From positions 62,001 through 126,000 of the forward strand of contig DASUNM010000027.1 of assembly GCA_036277115.1 (NCBI GenBank): a stretch of DNA of 64,000 bases. Direction: 5' to 3'. A model generated the notes under the pieces. The model was not told where the DNA came from and did no database searches. It saw only the letters and a program-made list of their open reading frames with translations. Both the position numbers and the translations under genes were made by a program. Shown here one piece after another: positions 33,441 through 41,727 of this stretch (the stretch's first letter is position 1; every line of letters begins with the position of its first letter). This DNA is from Pyrinomonadaceae bacterium (GTDB taxonomy: Bacteria > Acidobacteriota > Blastocatellia > Pyrinomonadales > Pyrinomonadaceae).

Positions 33441-35207
33441 ATGTCGAACATTAAACGCCAACTGCAAAGCTTGCAAGGCGCTGTCACTGTGGCAGCGTTA
33501 GTAATTCCGGCGGCGTTTGTGGGGTTTCTAATACTGAAGTACAGCGTGAACTTGCCTCAATGGGACGAGTGGGCGGGCGTGACATTCTTGTACAAGCTGA
33601 ACGAGGGGACCCTTTCTTTCTCCGATCTCTTCCGTCAGCAAAATGAATATCGACAATTTTTTCCCAACCTGGTTTTCGTCTTTCTGGGGCGACTGACGAA
33701 ATTCGATGTTCGATACCACATGGGTGCGAGTCTGCTGCTCGCCTGCCTCGTCTCGTTCAATGTTTACCGCCTGGGAAAGTTAACGCTTGACCGAGAGAGC
33801 GACCGGCTGTGGGCGTATCTGGCCGCTAACGTCCTTATCTTTTCTCCCGTCCAACACGAGAATTGGTTGCAGGGGCAGCAGTTGATCTATTTCTTTCCCA
33901 TCGCGTGCCTCTCGACGTGTCTGGTGATCGCGACCGCGCCGCGACTCCGGTTCGCTACGAAATGCATTGCATGCGCGGCCCTGTCGATCATCAGCACTTT
34001 CTCTTCGGTCAACGGTATTTTGTGTTGGCTCCTGGTCTTGCCGGTGTTGTTGACCTGGTCCTCGGCTAAACCGAGATCGAAGCGCGCTTTCGCAGTCGGA
34101 TGGCTCGTGGCAGTCGGACTCAGCGCTATCCTTTATATGTATGGGTACGTGCAGCCGGTGCATCCTGCGAGTCCTGCTTACGGGTTTGCTCCAACCCAGG
34201 CAGCCTTCTACTTCTTCAGCCTCGTCGGCAGACCGCTCACTTTAGGTCGATTCGTAGTCACACCCGTGATCGGTCTCGGCATCCTCGTGATGTTTATCTG
34301 GGCCTGCCGCCAATTCTGGCGGTCGTTGAATAGTTCGATCGATTCTCAAAGGCGCCTCGTGTGGCTGGTTATAGGTGCTTATGCACTTCTGACTGCCGTT
34401 TTAATAACTCTTGGCCGATCCAGTTTCGGCGTAGTCCAGTCACTAAGTTCGCGCTATACGACTTTCACAATCTACCTACCAGTCGCGCTGGTTTACCTGT
34501 TCACCCTGGAAATCCGGAAGCGGACCGGCGAACGCGGGTTCATCTGGAACACCGTTTCGCGACGCGTGCCGATTGTGGCAATCGCAATAATTCTGACGCA
34601 GGTGCCGCTTTACATTCTTGCCCTGCGCTCGGCGAGCGAAGCTCGGAGAATACAGCTTCAGGTAAAAACCTGCGTGCTCCTGACTAATGTCATTGACGAT
34701 CGCTGTCTGACGGACCAGGGATACCCCACGCCCGATGTGTTTCGGCAACTGGCAAATCAGGCTGAGAATCTGGGACTTCTGCGTCCGCCTCTGATCACGC
34801 AGCGCAACGCCCGCGCGCTTGCCCCTTGGGATTTTGCGGTTTCCCACACAGACAATTCGTTTGTAGAAGTTTCCCAGACCGCCGACCATCAGTATCTAGC
34901 CTCAGGCCGAGCAGTGGTTCCGGGAACAGGGCTGCCACCCGACGCCGTGTTGCTGGCCTATGACGACGGCAAGGGTGAGGATACAATCTTTGCCGTCGCA
35001 TTTCCGAAAACTCGCGTGCCATTGAGAAGCGGGCTCCTCGGTAAAGGCGTCGACCTGAGCTGGCGCGGAGGGTTTGACGAACGAAAACTTCCTGCTGGCC
35101 GGCTGCGAATCACCGCGTGGGGATTTGACGCGGAGACCTTAAAGGCTTATAGGCTCATAGGCGAGCACATGATTGAAAACGCTGACTCCCTCGAATTACG
35201 AAGATGA
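33441..35207 (+). CDS. polytopic membrane protein, possible glycosyltransferase
   Basis: 588 residues with about ten membrane segments in the first 400 residues and a soluble ~180-residue C-terminal domain. The first extracytoplasmic loop has LPQWDEWAGVTFLYKLNEG, where the DE pair resembles the catalytic loop of GT39/ArnT-like enzymes. The following GT2 gene overlaps by four bases, and GT2 plus polytopic membrane protein is a common pair for lipid-linked sugar transfer. I cannot assign the family firmly. Confidence 0.72.
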   Translation: MSNIKRQLQSLQGAVTVAALVIPAAFVGFLILKYSVNLPQWDEWAGVTFLYKLNEGTLSFSDLFRQQNEYRQFFPNLVFVFLGRLTKFDVRYHMGASLLLACLVSFNVYRLGKLTLDRESDRLWAYLAANVLIFSPVQHENWLQGQQLIYFFPIACLSTCLVIATAPRLRFATKCIACAALSIISTFSSVNGILCWLLVLPVLLTWSSAKPRSKRAFAVGWLVAVGLSAILYMYGYVQPVHPASPAYGFAPTQAAFYFFSLVGRPLTLGRFVVTPVIGLGILVMFIWACRQFWRSLNSSIDSQRRLVWLVIGAYALLTAVLITLGRSSFGVVQSLSSRYTTFTIYLPVALVYLFTLEIRKRTGERGFIWNTVSRRVPIVAIAIILTQVPLYILALRSASEARRIQLQVKTCVLLTNVIDDRCLTDQGYPTPDVFRQLANQAENLGLLRPPLITQRNARALAPWDFAVSHTDNSFVEVSQTADHQYLASGRAVVPGTGLPPDAVLLAYDDGKGEDTIFAVAFPKTRVPLRSGLLGKGVDLSWRGGFDERKLPAGRLRITAWGFDAETLKAYRLIGEHMIENADSLELRR

Positions 35208-35962
35208 CGGACATTTTGAGGGAGAACAGCATCACAATTTTCTTTCCGGCGTTCAATGACGCGCAGTCCATTGCACCGCTGGTTAGGAACGCGCTGGCCG
35301 TACTTCCCGCCCTTGCCAGCGACTATGAAGTGATCGTTATCAACGACGGCAGCGAAGATGACACGGCTTCCGTTCTCGAAGAACTGGCACGGAGTGAGCC
35401 GCGCGTGAAAGTAGTTCATCACGAGCGGAATATGGGTTATGGAGCGGCGCTCCGCACGGGCTTCAGCCAGGCCAGCAAGGATTTAGTTTTCTATACTGAC
35501 GGCGATGGCCAATACGACGTTCGCGAGCTCGCCAGTCTGTATCCACTTCTCACGGATGGCGTTGATGTGATAAATGGTTTCAAGAAACAGCGCGCAGACG
35601 ACGTTTCGCGGAAGTTGCTCGGAGGTTTTTACAGTCGTTTCGCGCGGGTGCTATTCAATCTGCCCATTCGGGACGTTGACTGTGATTTCAGGTTACTGCG
35701 CAGGGCCGCGCTGCAGCGAGTGCAATTAAGCTCGTCAAGCGGCGCAATTTGTATCGAACTGGTTTTCAAACTTCATAGGGCAGGTTGCGTTTTCGTCGAA
35801 GCTGAAGTGCCTCACTATCCGCGTACTCACGGTCGCTCGCAATTCTTCACCTTGCGGCGAGTGATGCGCACCGCTCTGGATTTCTGGCTGCTCTGGGTTC
35901 GTCTTGTAGTGCTGAATCGAGGGCCAAAACGGCCTGTTGGTCACGCGTTCGCGGTTGATTAA
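35204..35962 (+). CDS. GT2-family glycosyltransferase (dolichyl-phosphate-sugar synthase-like)
   Basis: 252 residues, overlapping the previous stop (ATGA). GT-A fold motifs in order: TIFFPAFNDAQSIAPLVRNA, VIVINDGSEDDTASVLEELA, YTDGDGQYD with the DxD-type metal site, and PIRDVDCDFRLLRRAALQRV. These enzymes load a sugar onto polyprenyl phosphate at the inner membrane, which suits the upstream membrane protein as user. No C-terminal membrane segments are present beyond one hydrophobic stretch. Confidence 0.86.
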   Translation: MTDILRENSITIFFPAFNDAQSIAPLVRNALAVLPALASDYEVIVINDGSEDDTASVLEELARSEPRVKVVHHERNMGYGAALRTGFSQASKDLVFYTDGDGQYDVRELASLYPLLTDGVDVINGFKKQRADDVSRKLLGGFYSRFARVLFNLPIRDVDCDFRLLRRAALQRVQLSSSSGAICIELVFKLHRAGCVFVEAEVPHYPRTHGRSQFFTLRRVMRTALDFWLLWVRLVVLNRGPKRPVGHAFAVD

Positions 35963-36047
35963 GTAGCGGCGGACGATGGGCGCCTTCAGCCAAAACTTCT
36001 AACAGAATTCCGGGCCACGATCTGGCCCCGGACATGGGTTCATAAAG

Positions 36048-37073
36048 ATGACTGACCATTACACGGTTTACAGAGACCGTTCGGTGCTTATCACGGGAGG
36101 GCTTGGATTCATCGGCAGCAACCTGGCTCGCCGCCTGGTCGAACTCGGAGGAGTAAAAGTTTTCATTCTCGATGCACTTCTGCCTGATCAAGGCGGAAAT
36201 CGTTTCAACATCCGCGAGTTTGAAAGCGACGTCACTGTCCACGAGGCCGACATGCGAGACGACTTTGTCGTCAATCACCTCGTCGGGGGCATGGATTTCA
36301 TTTTCAATCTCGCCGGCAACGTCTCGCACCTCGAGTCCATGCTCTATCCTCTCCGGGATCTCGAACTCAACTGTACCGCGCAACTCACATTGCTCGAAGC
36401 ATGCCGTCACTACAATCCGCATGTGAAGATAGTATTTGCGAGCACGCGGCAGGTTTACGGCAAGCCGCTTTACCTGCCGGTTGATGAAGAGCACCGGGTC
36501 GCGCCGCTCGACGTTAACGGGATAAACAAACTGGCAGCCGAGCACTATCACCTGCTCTATCATCGCGTTTACGGAACGCGCACGGTGTCTCTGCGGCTGA
36601 CCAACACGTATGGGCCGGGCCAGCTAATGCATCATGATCGTCAGGGCTTCATTGCCTGGTTTATCCGTCAGGCGATGGATGGGGGAGCAATTGACCTTTA
36701 TGGCGATGGCAGGCAGCGACGTGATCTTAACTACGTAGAGGATGTGGTTGAGGCGCTGCTCATGGCGGGCGCGAGTGAGGCCACTGAAGGCGAGATTTTC
36801 AATCTGGGTAGCGATGAATCTTTGAGCCTCGCGGAAGTGGCGTCGGAACTTATTGCGTTGACCGGCAAAGGCAGTGTCCGGGCCGTCGCGTTTCCGCAGG
36901 AGCGGCAGCTAATCGACATCGGGAACTTCCACTCGAGCTACGACAAGATCCAGTCAGCGGTCGGGTGGAAACCCCGGACGCGGCTTCGCGCGGGGTTGAC
37001 GCGCACGTTGGAATTCTACGGTCAGAATCGGGCCCATTATTGGGGCGCAAGCGCTGCCTCTTCGGTAGCTTAG
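36048..37073 (+). CDS. NAD-dependent epimerase/dehydratase-like extended SDR with Asn at the Tyr site
   Basis: 341 residues. The Rossmann motif GGLGFIGSNLA and the active-site Ser/Thr strand VFASTRQVYG are normal for sugar-nucleotide epimerases and dehydratases. The catalytic YxxxK is replaced: the protein reads DVNGINKLAAEHYHLL, with Asn157 where Tyr is expected and Lys161 retained. The rest (RLTNTYGPGQ, YGDGRQRRDLNYVEDVV) is typical. It may form a subfamily with altered chemistry. It follows the GT2 gene in a sugar cluster. Confidence 0.84.
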   Translation: MTDHYTVYRDRSVLITGGLGFIGSNLARRLVELGGVKVFILDALLPDQGGNRFNIREFESDVTVHEADMRDDFVVNHLVGGMDFIFNLAGNVSHLESMLYPLRDLELNCTAQLTLLEACRHYNPHVKIVFASTRQVYGKPLYLPVDEEHRVAPLDVNGINKLAAEHYHLLYHRVYGTRTVSLRLTNTYGPGQLMHHDRQGFIAWFIRQAMDGGAIDLYGDGRQRRDLNYVEDVVEALLMAGASEATEGEIFNLGSDESLSLAEVASELIALTGKGSVRAVAFPQERQLIDIGNFHSSYDKIQSAVGWKPRTRLRAGLTRTLEFYGQNRAHYWGASAASSVA

Positions 37074-37125
37074 TGCGGACTTGCGACGCAAATCGGTTGC
37101 ATGGGTGCTAAAGCGAGCGCCACTC

Positions 37126-37890
37126 CTAAGTATTCGGCTTTTGAACCACGCAGATGACGGACAGTCCTGCCGGCAAGGGGAATAACTTTAACCATACTGC
37201 CTCGCAACGCAAGAGCGTCTGAAAGATCGGATTAATCCACCTCAAACCTGACGGCAAAGGCGATACATCTGAACCCGATGGGGCCAGGCCAATCGGCTTC
37301 AAAGCAAGCCGGTGCAGAGCGGCGATCGGAAGCAGAAGGCTGTTCGCGTAGGTCGCCCGTATCACTCGAAACCCGGTGCCTTCCAACAGAGCACGCAATT
37401 CATTCAAGCTGTAACGCCGCCGGGTATCCAATGCGACATCATGCCCGCTGCGCATCCATTGGTACGCAGCAGCGCGCACGAACGCAATCCCACCGGGCGT
37501 GAGCACGCGATACATCTCACGGATGGCGCGTTCGTCTGCGCCTTCCTCAGGCAACTGCACTATGACATCAAAGCTGGTGACCAAATCGAACGTCGCATCC
37601 GGGAACGGCAGTTCAGTGACCGAGGCCTGAACAGGCAATTGCTGAACCCGCTGGCGAGCGAATTTGAGCGCGTCAGATGCGAGATCCATCCCGACGACTT
37701 CGCTTGCACCGGCGTAGCGCCGCAGCCACGCGACGTTGCCCCCGGTGCCGCATCCGGCGTCGAGAACTATGCGCGAGACATTCTCTCGCAGAAGAGGGTC
37801 CAGCACGGCTGCGGTGATTTGTCGCATCCCGACAAACCACCAGAGCTCCTCTTCGAGCTCGAACAGGTCCTGGTAGTCTTCAGTTCGCAT
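37126..37890 (-). CDS. class I SAM-dependent methyltransferase
   Basis: 254 residues. Motif I is VLDAGCGTGGNVAWL, the acidic end of strand 2 is VVGMDLASDAL, and the post-motif segments are LPFPDATFDLVTSFDVI and REMYRVLTPGGIAFVRAA. The N-terminus (DYQDLFELEEELWWFVGMRQ) is typical of methyltransferases found in polysaccharide clusters. It is convergent with the epimerase gene and directly downstream of the comM remnant on the same strand. Substrate unknown. Confidence 0.85.
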   Translation of the reverse strand: MRTEDYQDLFELEEELWWFVGMRQITAAVLDPLLRENVSRIVLDAGCGTGGNVAWLRRYAGASEVVGMDLASDALKFARQRVQQLPVQASVTELPFPDATFDLVTSFDVIVQLPEEGADERAIREMYRVLTPGGIAFVRAAAYQWMRSGHDVALDTRRRYSLNELRALLEGTGFRVIRATYANSLLLPIAALHRLALKPIGLAPSGSDVSPLPSGLRWINPIFQTLLRCEAVWLKLFPLPAGLSVICVVQKPNT

Positions 37891-37897
37891 TCAGAAA

Positions 37898-38380
37898 TTA
37901 AGTCCAATAGGTGCGATCGAGCGAGCGGTAATGTACAGCTTCGGACACGTGAGCGGAACTGATGGCGGCTGAGTCATCGAGATCAGCGATGGTTCGGCTC
38001 ACCTTAAGGATGCGATCATAGGCGCGCGCCGACAAGCCGAGACGGGCCATTGCGCGTTCCAGCATCGTCTCGCTTTCCGAATCGATGCGGCAATATTTGC
38101 GAATTAGCCTTGGTGACATGGCTGCGTTCGAGAAGATTCCTTCTGCCGCCAGGCGCTCGCTCTGGTGCGCGCGGGCACGAATGACGCGGTGTCGAATTGC
38201 TTTTGAGTCTTCGGCATCCGGCGGCGTGTCGCCGGTAAGTTCACGAAACTTCACAGCGGGTACGTCAATGTGAATATCGATCCGATCAAGCAGCGGTCCG
38301 GATATGCGTCCGACATAACGCTGAATCTGCAACGGCGAGCAGTTACATTCGCGCGTCGGATCATTCCAAAAGCCGCACGG
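37898..38380 (-). pseudogene. comM: comM (Mg-chelatase-like helicase) C-terminal remnant, split by the prophage
   Basis: The minus-strand frame reads [20 protein letters not shown], then [20 protein letters not shown] and a normal C-terminus ending RSLDRTYWT, about 160 residues. This is the end of ComM/YifB (normally ~500 residues), the hexameric helicase that helps branch migration in natural transformation. In intact proteins the segment before PCG is usually MNPC; here it changes to unrelated residues (WVGKTQ) and a stop within 20 bases, exactly where phage genes begin. The N-terminal part should lie beyond the right edge of the prophage. Confidence 0.85.
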
Positions 38381-38400
38381 CTGAGTCTTTCCTACCCACT
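38373..38400. other. left host/prophage junction (candidate attL)
   Basis: ComM coding similarity stops at about 38380. The host side ends CCGCACGG (38373-38380) on the plus strand; the bases beyond have no comM similarity. The other copy of the crossover core would be expected at the right end, outside the window. Confidence 0.55.
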
Positions 38401-38493
38401 ACGTATTTCAAACTCGGAATAAGGCTGAAAGCGGCATGAGAAAGGGCTACATCTGGCCTGAAACGGCTTGGGGCTGTGTGGGGGAGAAAACGA

Positions 38494-38736
38494 ATGACGA
38501 TTTATCACCGATTGAAAGTGACGGCTCACGATGCAGGGTGCCGTGGCTGTGCGCAGAGCGGGGTCTCGCGCATGGTGTCCGGCGGCATTTGGCAGTGCCC
38601 GTGCTGCAAGGACGGATTCGATATGTTTGATCCCGGCCACTCGGTTGGCGGTGTCACTTATTGCCGCTCTTGCGCGGATGGCGTTGTCTGGGCGAACCGC
38701 GAAGTCGCAGCGGCGGCGATGTTGATTGCTGCATAG
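38494..38736 (+). CDS. phage zinc-ribbon mini-protein
   Basis: 80 residues from the ATG at 38494, eight bases after GGGGGAG. Three Cys pairs (CRGCAQSG, CPCCKDGF, CRSCADG) suggest one or two structural zinc sites. It is the first clear gene of the prophage. It may bind nucleic acid or a host protein; no family recognised. Confidence 0.62.
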   Translation: MTIYHRLKVTAHDAGCRGCAQSGVSRMVSGGIWQCPCCKDGFDMFDPGHSVGGVTYCRSCADGVVWANREVAAAAMLIAA

Positions 38737-38760
38737 GCAGGAGAAGCGAAAGGAAATTGA

Positions 38761-39237
38761 ATGCCGATATTGAATTACACAACGACGGTTGAGGCCGCGA
38801 AGTCCATTGCTGAGATTCAAGGGATTCTCGCAAAGCACGGAGCGCGGAAAATCTCAACAGACTTTGACGACAACGGGAACGTCAGCGGGATTGACTTCAT
38901 CATCCTGATTGACGGGTTGCCGCTTGCTATTCGCCTGCCCTGCGATGTTGAGGGTGTTTACAGAACGTTGATTCGAGCGAAAGGCGTACCGCGCCGCTCG
39001 CATACAAAGCTGCAAGCCCGTCGCGTGGCGTGGCGCATTCTGAAGGACTGGATTGAAGCGCAACTGGCGCTCTATGAAGTCGGTCAAGCGGAGCTGGGCC
39101 AGGTGCTTATGCCTTACGCAATCGACGCGCAAGGACGGACAGCATACGACGCATTCAAAGAGGTTCACATTAAACAACTCAACGCGGCATCTGACAACGT
39201 AGTCGAGGGAGACTTTCAAGCAGCGGTGAACGAGTAG
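38761..39237 (+). CDS. phage protein of unknown function
   Basis: 158 residues with a GGAGAAG ribosome site. Helical start (TTVEAAKSIAEIQGILAKHG), a short beta region, then ARRVAWRILKDWIEAQLALY. The total pattern, including the phrase MPYAIDAQGRTAYDAF, recalls conserved hypothetical proteins of many siphophages, but no function is known to me. Confidence 0.72.
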   Translation: MPILNYTTTVEAAKSIAEIQGILAKHGARKISTDFDDNGNVSGIDFIILIDGLPLAIRLPCDVEGVYRTLIRAKGVPRRSHTKLQARRVAWRILKDWIEAQLALYEVGQAELGQVLMPYAIDAQGRTAYDAFKEVHIKQLNAASDNVVEGDFQAAVNE

Positions 39238-39265
39238 CCCGCTAGGTTCTCTTTTGTGAGGTGAG

Positions 39266-39877
39266 ATGAAGGTTGGAATTCAAGCACGACTGAAGAACGG
39301 CATCCTTTGGGAAGCGGCTAAAAAGCTGGGTTCGGCCACGGCTCTGGCGCGATACCTCGGCTTGAGTCCTTCCGAGGTAGTTGCTTGGATCAATTTTGAT
39401 CGATCGCCGCTAAGTTTGAAGTCCAGACGTTCAGAAGAGTTTTGGCAGGACGTTGAAAACAAACTATTCACGCTGACAGGCCACACGCTTGAAGAAATCT
39501 TCCCGCCCGAAATTCGCACTCCTGCGTTTTTAAAACGGCAGAAGAAAATCGACGCAATCGTTGAAATGCCCACGCACGTCTTAATCGAGGCGGGGGCGTG
39601 TCCGCAACTTCCGCCAATGCCCGATGAGGCCGTGTTTCAGCATGAGCGGAGCCAGCTAATCGATCGCGTTGTTTCATCGCTGAACAAGCCGCGCTACGAA
39701 AAACTGATCAAGATGCGCTTTGGCTTGCCGCCCTACAGAGAGCACACGCTTGCTGAAGTCGCGGACGAGTTGGGCGTTTCAACTGGGCGTGTAAGGCAGA
39801 TGGAAAGCAAGGCATTGATGCAACTGCGTCATCCGTCACGGAGCGCAGAACTAGAGAGACAGATAGGCAAGATCTGA
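39266..39877 (+). CDS. phage regulator joining an N-terminal HTH to sigma-70 region 4
   Basis: 203 residues. The first ~45 residues contain a YdaS/XRE-like helix-turn-helix (SATALARYLGLSPSEVVAWI). The last ~60 residues are a clear sigma region 4.2 of the primary-sigma type: LIKMRFGLPPYREHTLAEVA, DELGVSTGRVRQMESKALMQ. Regions 2 and 3 are missing, so it cannot act as an ordinary sigma factor. It may recruit or redirect host polymerase to late promoters, or act as an activator or anti-sigma-like factor. Good candidate for the late-gene switch. Confidence 0.78.
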   Translation: MKVGIQARLKNGILWEAAKKLGSATALARYLGLSPSEVVAWINFDRSPLSLKSRRSEEFWQDVENKLFTLTGHTLEEIFPPEIRTPAFLKRQKKIDAIVEMPTHVLIEAGACPQLPPMPDEAVFQHERSQLIDRVVSSLNKPRYEKLIKMRFGLPPYREHTLAEVADELGVSTGRVRQMESKALMQLRHPSRSAELERQIGKI

Positions 39878-39924
39878 GAGGGCCGCATGGCTGACTCCTG
39901 AAGGGGGCGAAGGGGGGAAACGAG

Positions 39925-40110
39925 ATGGCGATCAAGCGAATCTATGTCGGGCGGCTGTCCTGCGGATGCGCAGTGGCGGCAACGATTGACCCGGATGACG
40001 TAGCCGAGATGGCGCGGAACGGTTACTCAATCGAGACGGTGGATGCGGAGTACGTCGAGATTTCAGGATGCCAATGCGCAAACACACAATCCACTGTAGC
40101 CGTGGAATAA
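39925..40110 (+). CDS. phage small protein of unknown function
   Basis: 61 residues. It has two Cys pairs (LSCGCAVAA and SGCQCANTQ) with a short acidic middle region. The ATG follows GGGGGGAAACGAG. Another of the Cys-rich mini-proteins in this prophage. Confidence 0.6.
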   Translation: MAIKRIYVGRLSCGCAVAATIDPDDVAEMARNGYSIETVDAEYVEISGCQCANTQSTVAVE

Positions 40111-40120
40111 AGGAGTCCGC

Positions 40121-40240
40121 ATGGACGAGAGCGAATACAGCTACAACTCAACGCCTCGCAAGCGAAGATCCGGCATCGTCGGATTATTTTTAATTATTGG
40201 GGCGGCGACGGGGGCTTGGTTCTTGTTTTGGCGAGGGTGA
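40121..40240 (+). CDS. 39-residue single-span membrane protein
   Basis: Starts at 40121 after an AAGGAG ribosome site and ends directly before the next ATG at 40241. A charged head (MDESEYSYNSTPRKRRSG) leads into one membrane segment (IVGLFLIIGAATGAWFLFW). The tight packing and clear ribosome site support a real gene. Confidence 0.6.
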   Translation: MDESEYSYNSTPRKRRSGIVGLFLIIGAATGAWFLFWRG

Positions 40241-40528
40241 ATGAAGCGAGTTGACGCCAACCAGGTTGAAATTGTGAAAGCTCTGCGGCAAGTCGGCGCA
40301 GAGTGGATTCACACGTCTGAAGCGACGGATTGCGGCTTCGATGGGGTCATACTGTGGCGCGGTCGTTCTCTAATCGCAGAGTGTAAAGACGGCAACAAAC
40401 CACCATCGCAACGGAAGTTGACCGACAACGAAGAAAAGACCAAAGCAAAGTGCGAGGCGCGGGGAGTCCCGTATCTGATTCTAACGAGTCCGATTCAGGC
40501 AGTTGAAACGCTCGCAGAATTTCATTGA
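40241..40528 (+). CDS. PD-(D/E)XK-like nuclease domain protein (small)
   Basis: 95 residues. The segment ATDCGFDGVILWRGRSLIAE followed by CKDG gives a D-x(n)-ExK-like core, with Asp in GFDG and Glu/Lys in AECKDG, then PPSQRKLTDNE. This is the layout of small VRR-NUC or resolvase-like nucleases of phages. It starts at the base after the previous stop. The function is probably DNA processing; the catalytic set is inferred. Confidence 0.6.
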   Translation: MKRVDANQVEIVKALRQVGAEWIHTSEATDCGFDGVILWRGRSLIAECKDGNKPPSQRKLTDNEEKTKAKCEARGVPYLILTSPIQAVETLAEFH

Positions 40529-40539
40529 GGTGAGAGGGA

Positions 40540-40584
40540 ATGGCTGAAACGAACGTTTCAAAGAGGGCAAAAAGGAACCCATGA
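40540..40584 (+). CDS. 14-residue leader peptide coupled to the next gene (tentative)
   Basis: MAETNVSKRAKRNP, with GAGAGGGA as ribosome site; its stop overlaps the ATG at 40581 (ATGA). The start region is nearly the same as that of the genes at 41043 and 41402. It may be the remnant of a duplicated gene start kept for translational coupling. Confidence 0.4.
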   Translation: MAETNVSKRAKRNP

Positions 40585-40967
40585 AATTAGCAAACACATC
40601 AATCCTGCATGAATCCGCTTTGAAAGCCATTGCTCAACTGGAGATAGAAAAAAATAGCTGGAGAGCAACGCCTGAAAGCACAGAACGCCTTGATGCTCGA
40701 ATTCGGATGATTAAAGAAGGCAAGCCGTTTCGCGGTGAAGGTCAAATTAATTACCTGACGCGGCGTTGTTGGGAATTCACAGAAGCTATTTATGCTTTGC
40801 AACTTCAACACGCTGGTGCATCTATACCGAATTATGAAATTGAGGTAGAGCGTCTTAAAAGCCACTTGGAAACCGCTCGTACTTTACTGGGTAAACCCGA
40901 CATCGAAATTACAGTTGAAAACTATATCGCTGTGGACTTCACCTTGGCTTTTATATCGGTTGCTTAA
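40581..40967 (+). CDS. phage protein of unknown function
   Basis: 128 residues, mainly helical with no membrane segment or Cys motif. Contains KAIAQLEIEKNSWRATPEST and QINYLTRRCWEFTEAIYALQ. It is more A/T-rich than its neighbours. The region after its stop, in another frame, reads SCDFENVFEALAAHGIEIQG before a stop at 41032-41034, so a frameshift or a second small gene may exist there. Confidence 0.6.
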   Translation: MKLANTSILHESALKAIAQLEIEKNSWRATPESTERLDARIRMIKEGKPFRGEGQINYLTRRCWEFTEAIYALQLQHAGASIPNYEIEVERLKSHLETARTLLGKPDIEITVENYIAVDFTLAFISVA

Positions 40968-41042
40968 AGAGAGCTGTGACTTTGAGAACGTTTTTGAAGC
41001 GTTAGCGGCGCACGGAATAGAGATTCAAGGGTGAGGTGAGCA

Positions 41043-41399
41043 ATGGCTGAAACGAACGAAAAGATCGTGAGAGCAAAGTCGCTTGGCCTCGGCCCCAAGC
41101 TAGAGTCGGTTTTTGGCTGCAAGGAATGCCGCCCTTACCACACGACGCACGGGCCTCGCCATCAGGTCACATGTCCAACTCTAACTGACAGTGAGCGTAT
41201 GGAGTGGTGGAAGGCCCGATATTACGAGATTGAGCAAACCGTCCGTAAGGACGCAAGTCGCCACACTCAAGCCGCCCTGAAATGGAACGAACGGATCACG
41301 TTCTGGCAAGGGAAGTTCGCGGCTGTGAAGCATGAAAACAATAAACTACGGCGCAAGCTACAGCGCGTTGACCCTCTACCACAGGAGAAGCAGGGGTAA
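41043..41399 (+). CDS. phage protein of unknown function with C-terminal coiled coil
   Basis: 118 residues. The N-terminal third holds a Cys/His group (GCKECRPYHTTHGPRHQVTC) that could bind zinc. The last ~50 residues are helical and charged (FAAVKHENNKLRRKLQRVDP), likely a coiled coil. Its start region duplicates that of 40540. No family recognised. Confidence 0.62.
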   Translation: MAETNEKIVRAKSLGLGPKLESVFGCKECRPYHTTHGPRHQVTCPTLTDSERMEWWKARYYEIEQTVRKDASRHTQAALKWNERITFWQGKFAAVKHENNKLRRKLQRVDPLPQEKQG

Positions 41400-41401
41400 A
41401 G

Positions 41402-41683
41402 ATGGCTGAAACAGTAACGATACCTGCCTACGTGTTTCGAGAAGGCGTTGAGCCGCCTTACTTTCAAGTGTGGGACAACGACGAATCATCGGACGTTATT
41501 CACTCGCGCTGCGCGCAGACTCCTTACGACAGAGAGTTTCCTGTTTACGCTGACGAGATTCAGGAGATGCGTTGCCTTGAAGATATTTATTGCGCGAGGT
41601 GTGAACGGCTGATTCTAGTTGCAGTAATTCCGGCGGTAAGCGATGCCGCTGCCCCTTCAGAGGAGAGACAAGCGCGAAAATAG
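41402..41683 (+). CDS. phage Cys-containing small protein
   Basis: 93 residues beginning MAETVTIPAYVFREGVEPPY, with late Cys pairs (MRCLEDIYCARCERLI). Located two bases after the upstream stop. It is probably a zinc-ribbon mini-protein; function unknown. Confidence 0.6.
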   Translation: MAETVTIPAYVFREGVEPPYFQVWDNDESSDVIHSRCAQTPYDREFPVYADEIQEMRCLEDIYCARCERLILVAVIPAVSDAAAPSEERQARK

Positions 41684-41727
41684 CTCAACCCAAGCCGCGT
41701 AAAGTGTTGTAAACTAAAGAGAAACAA

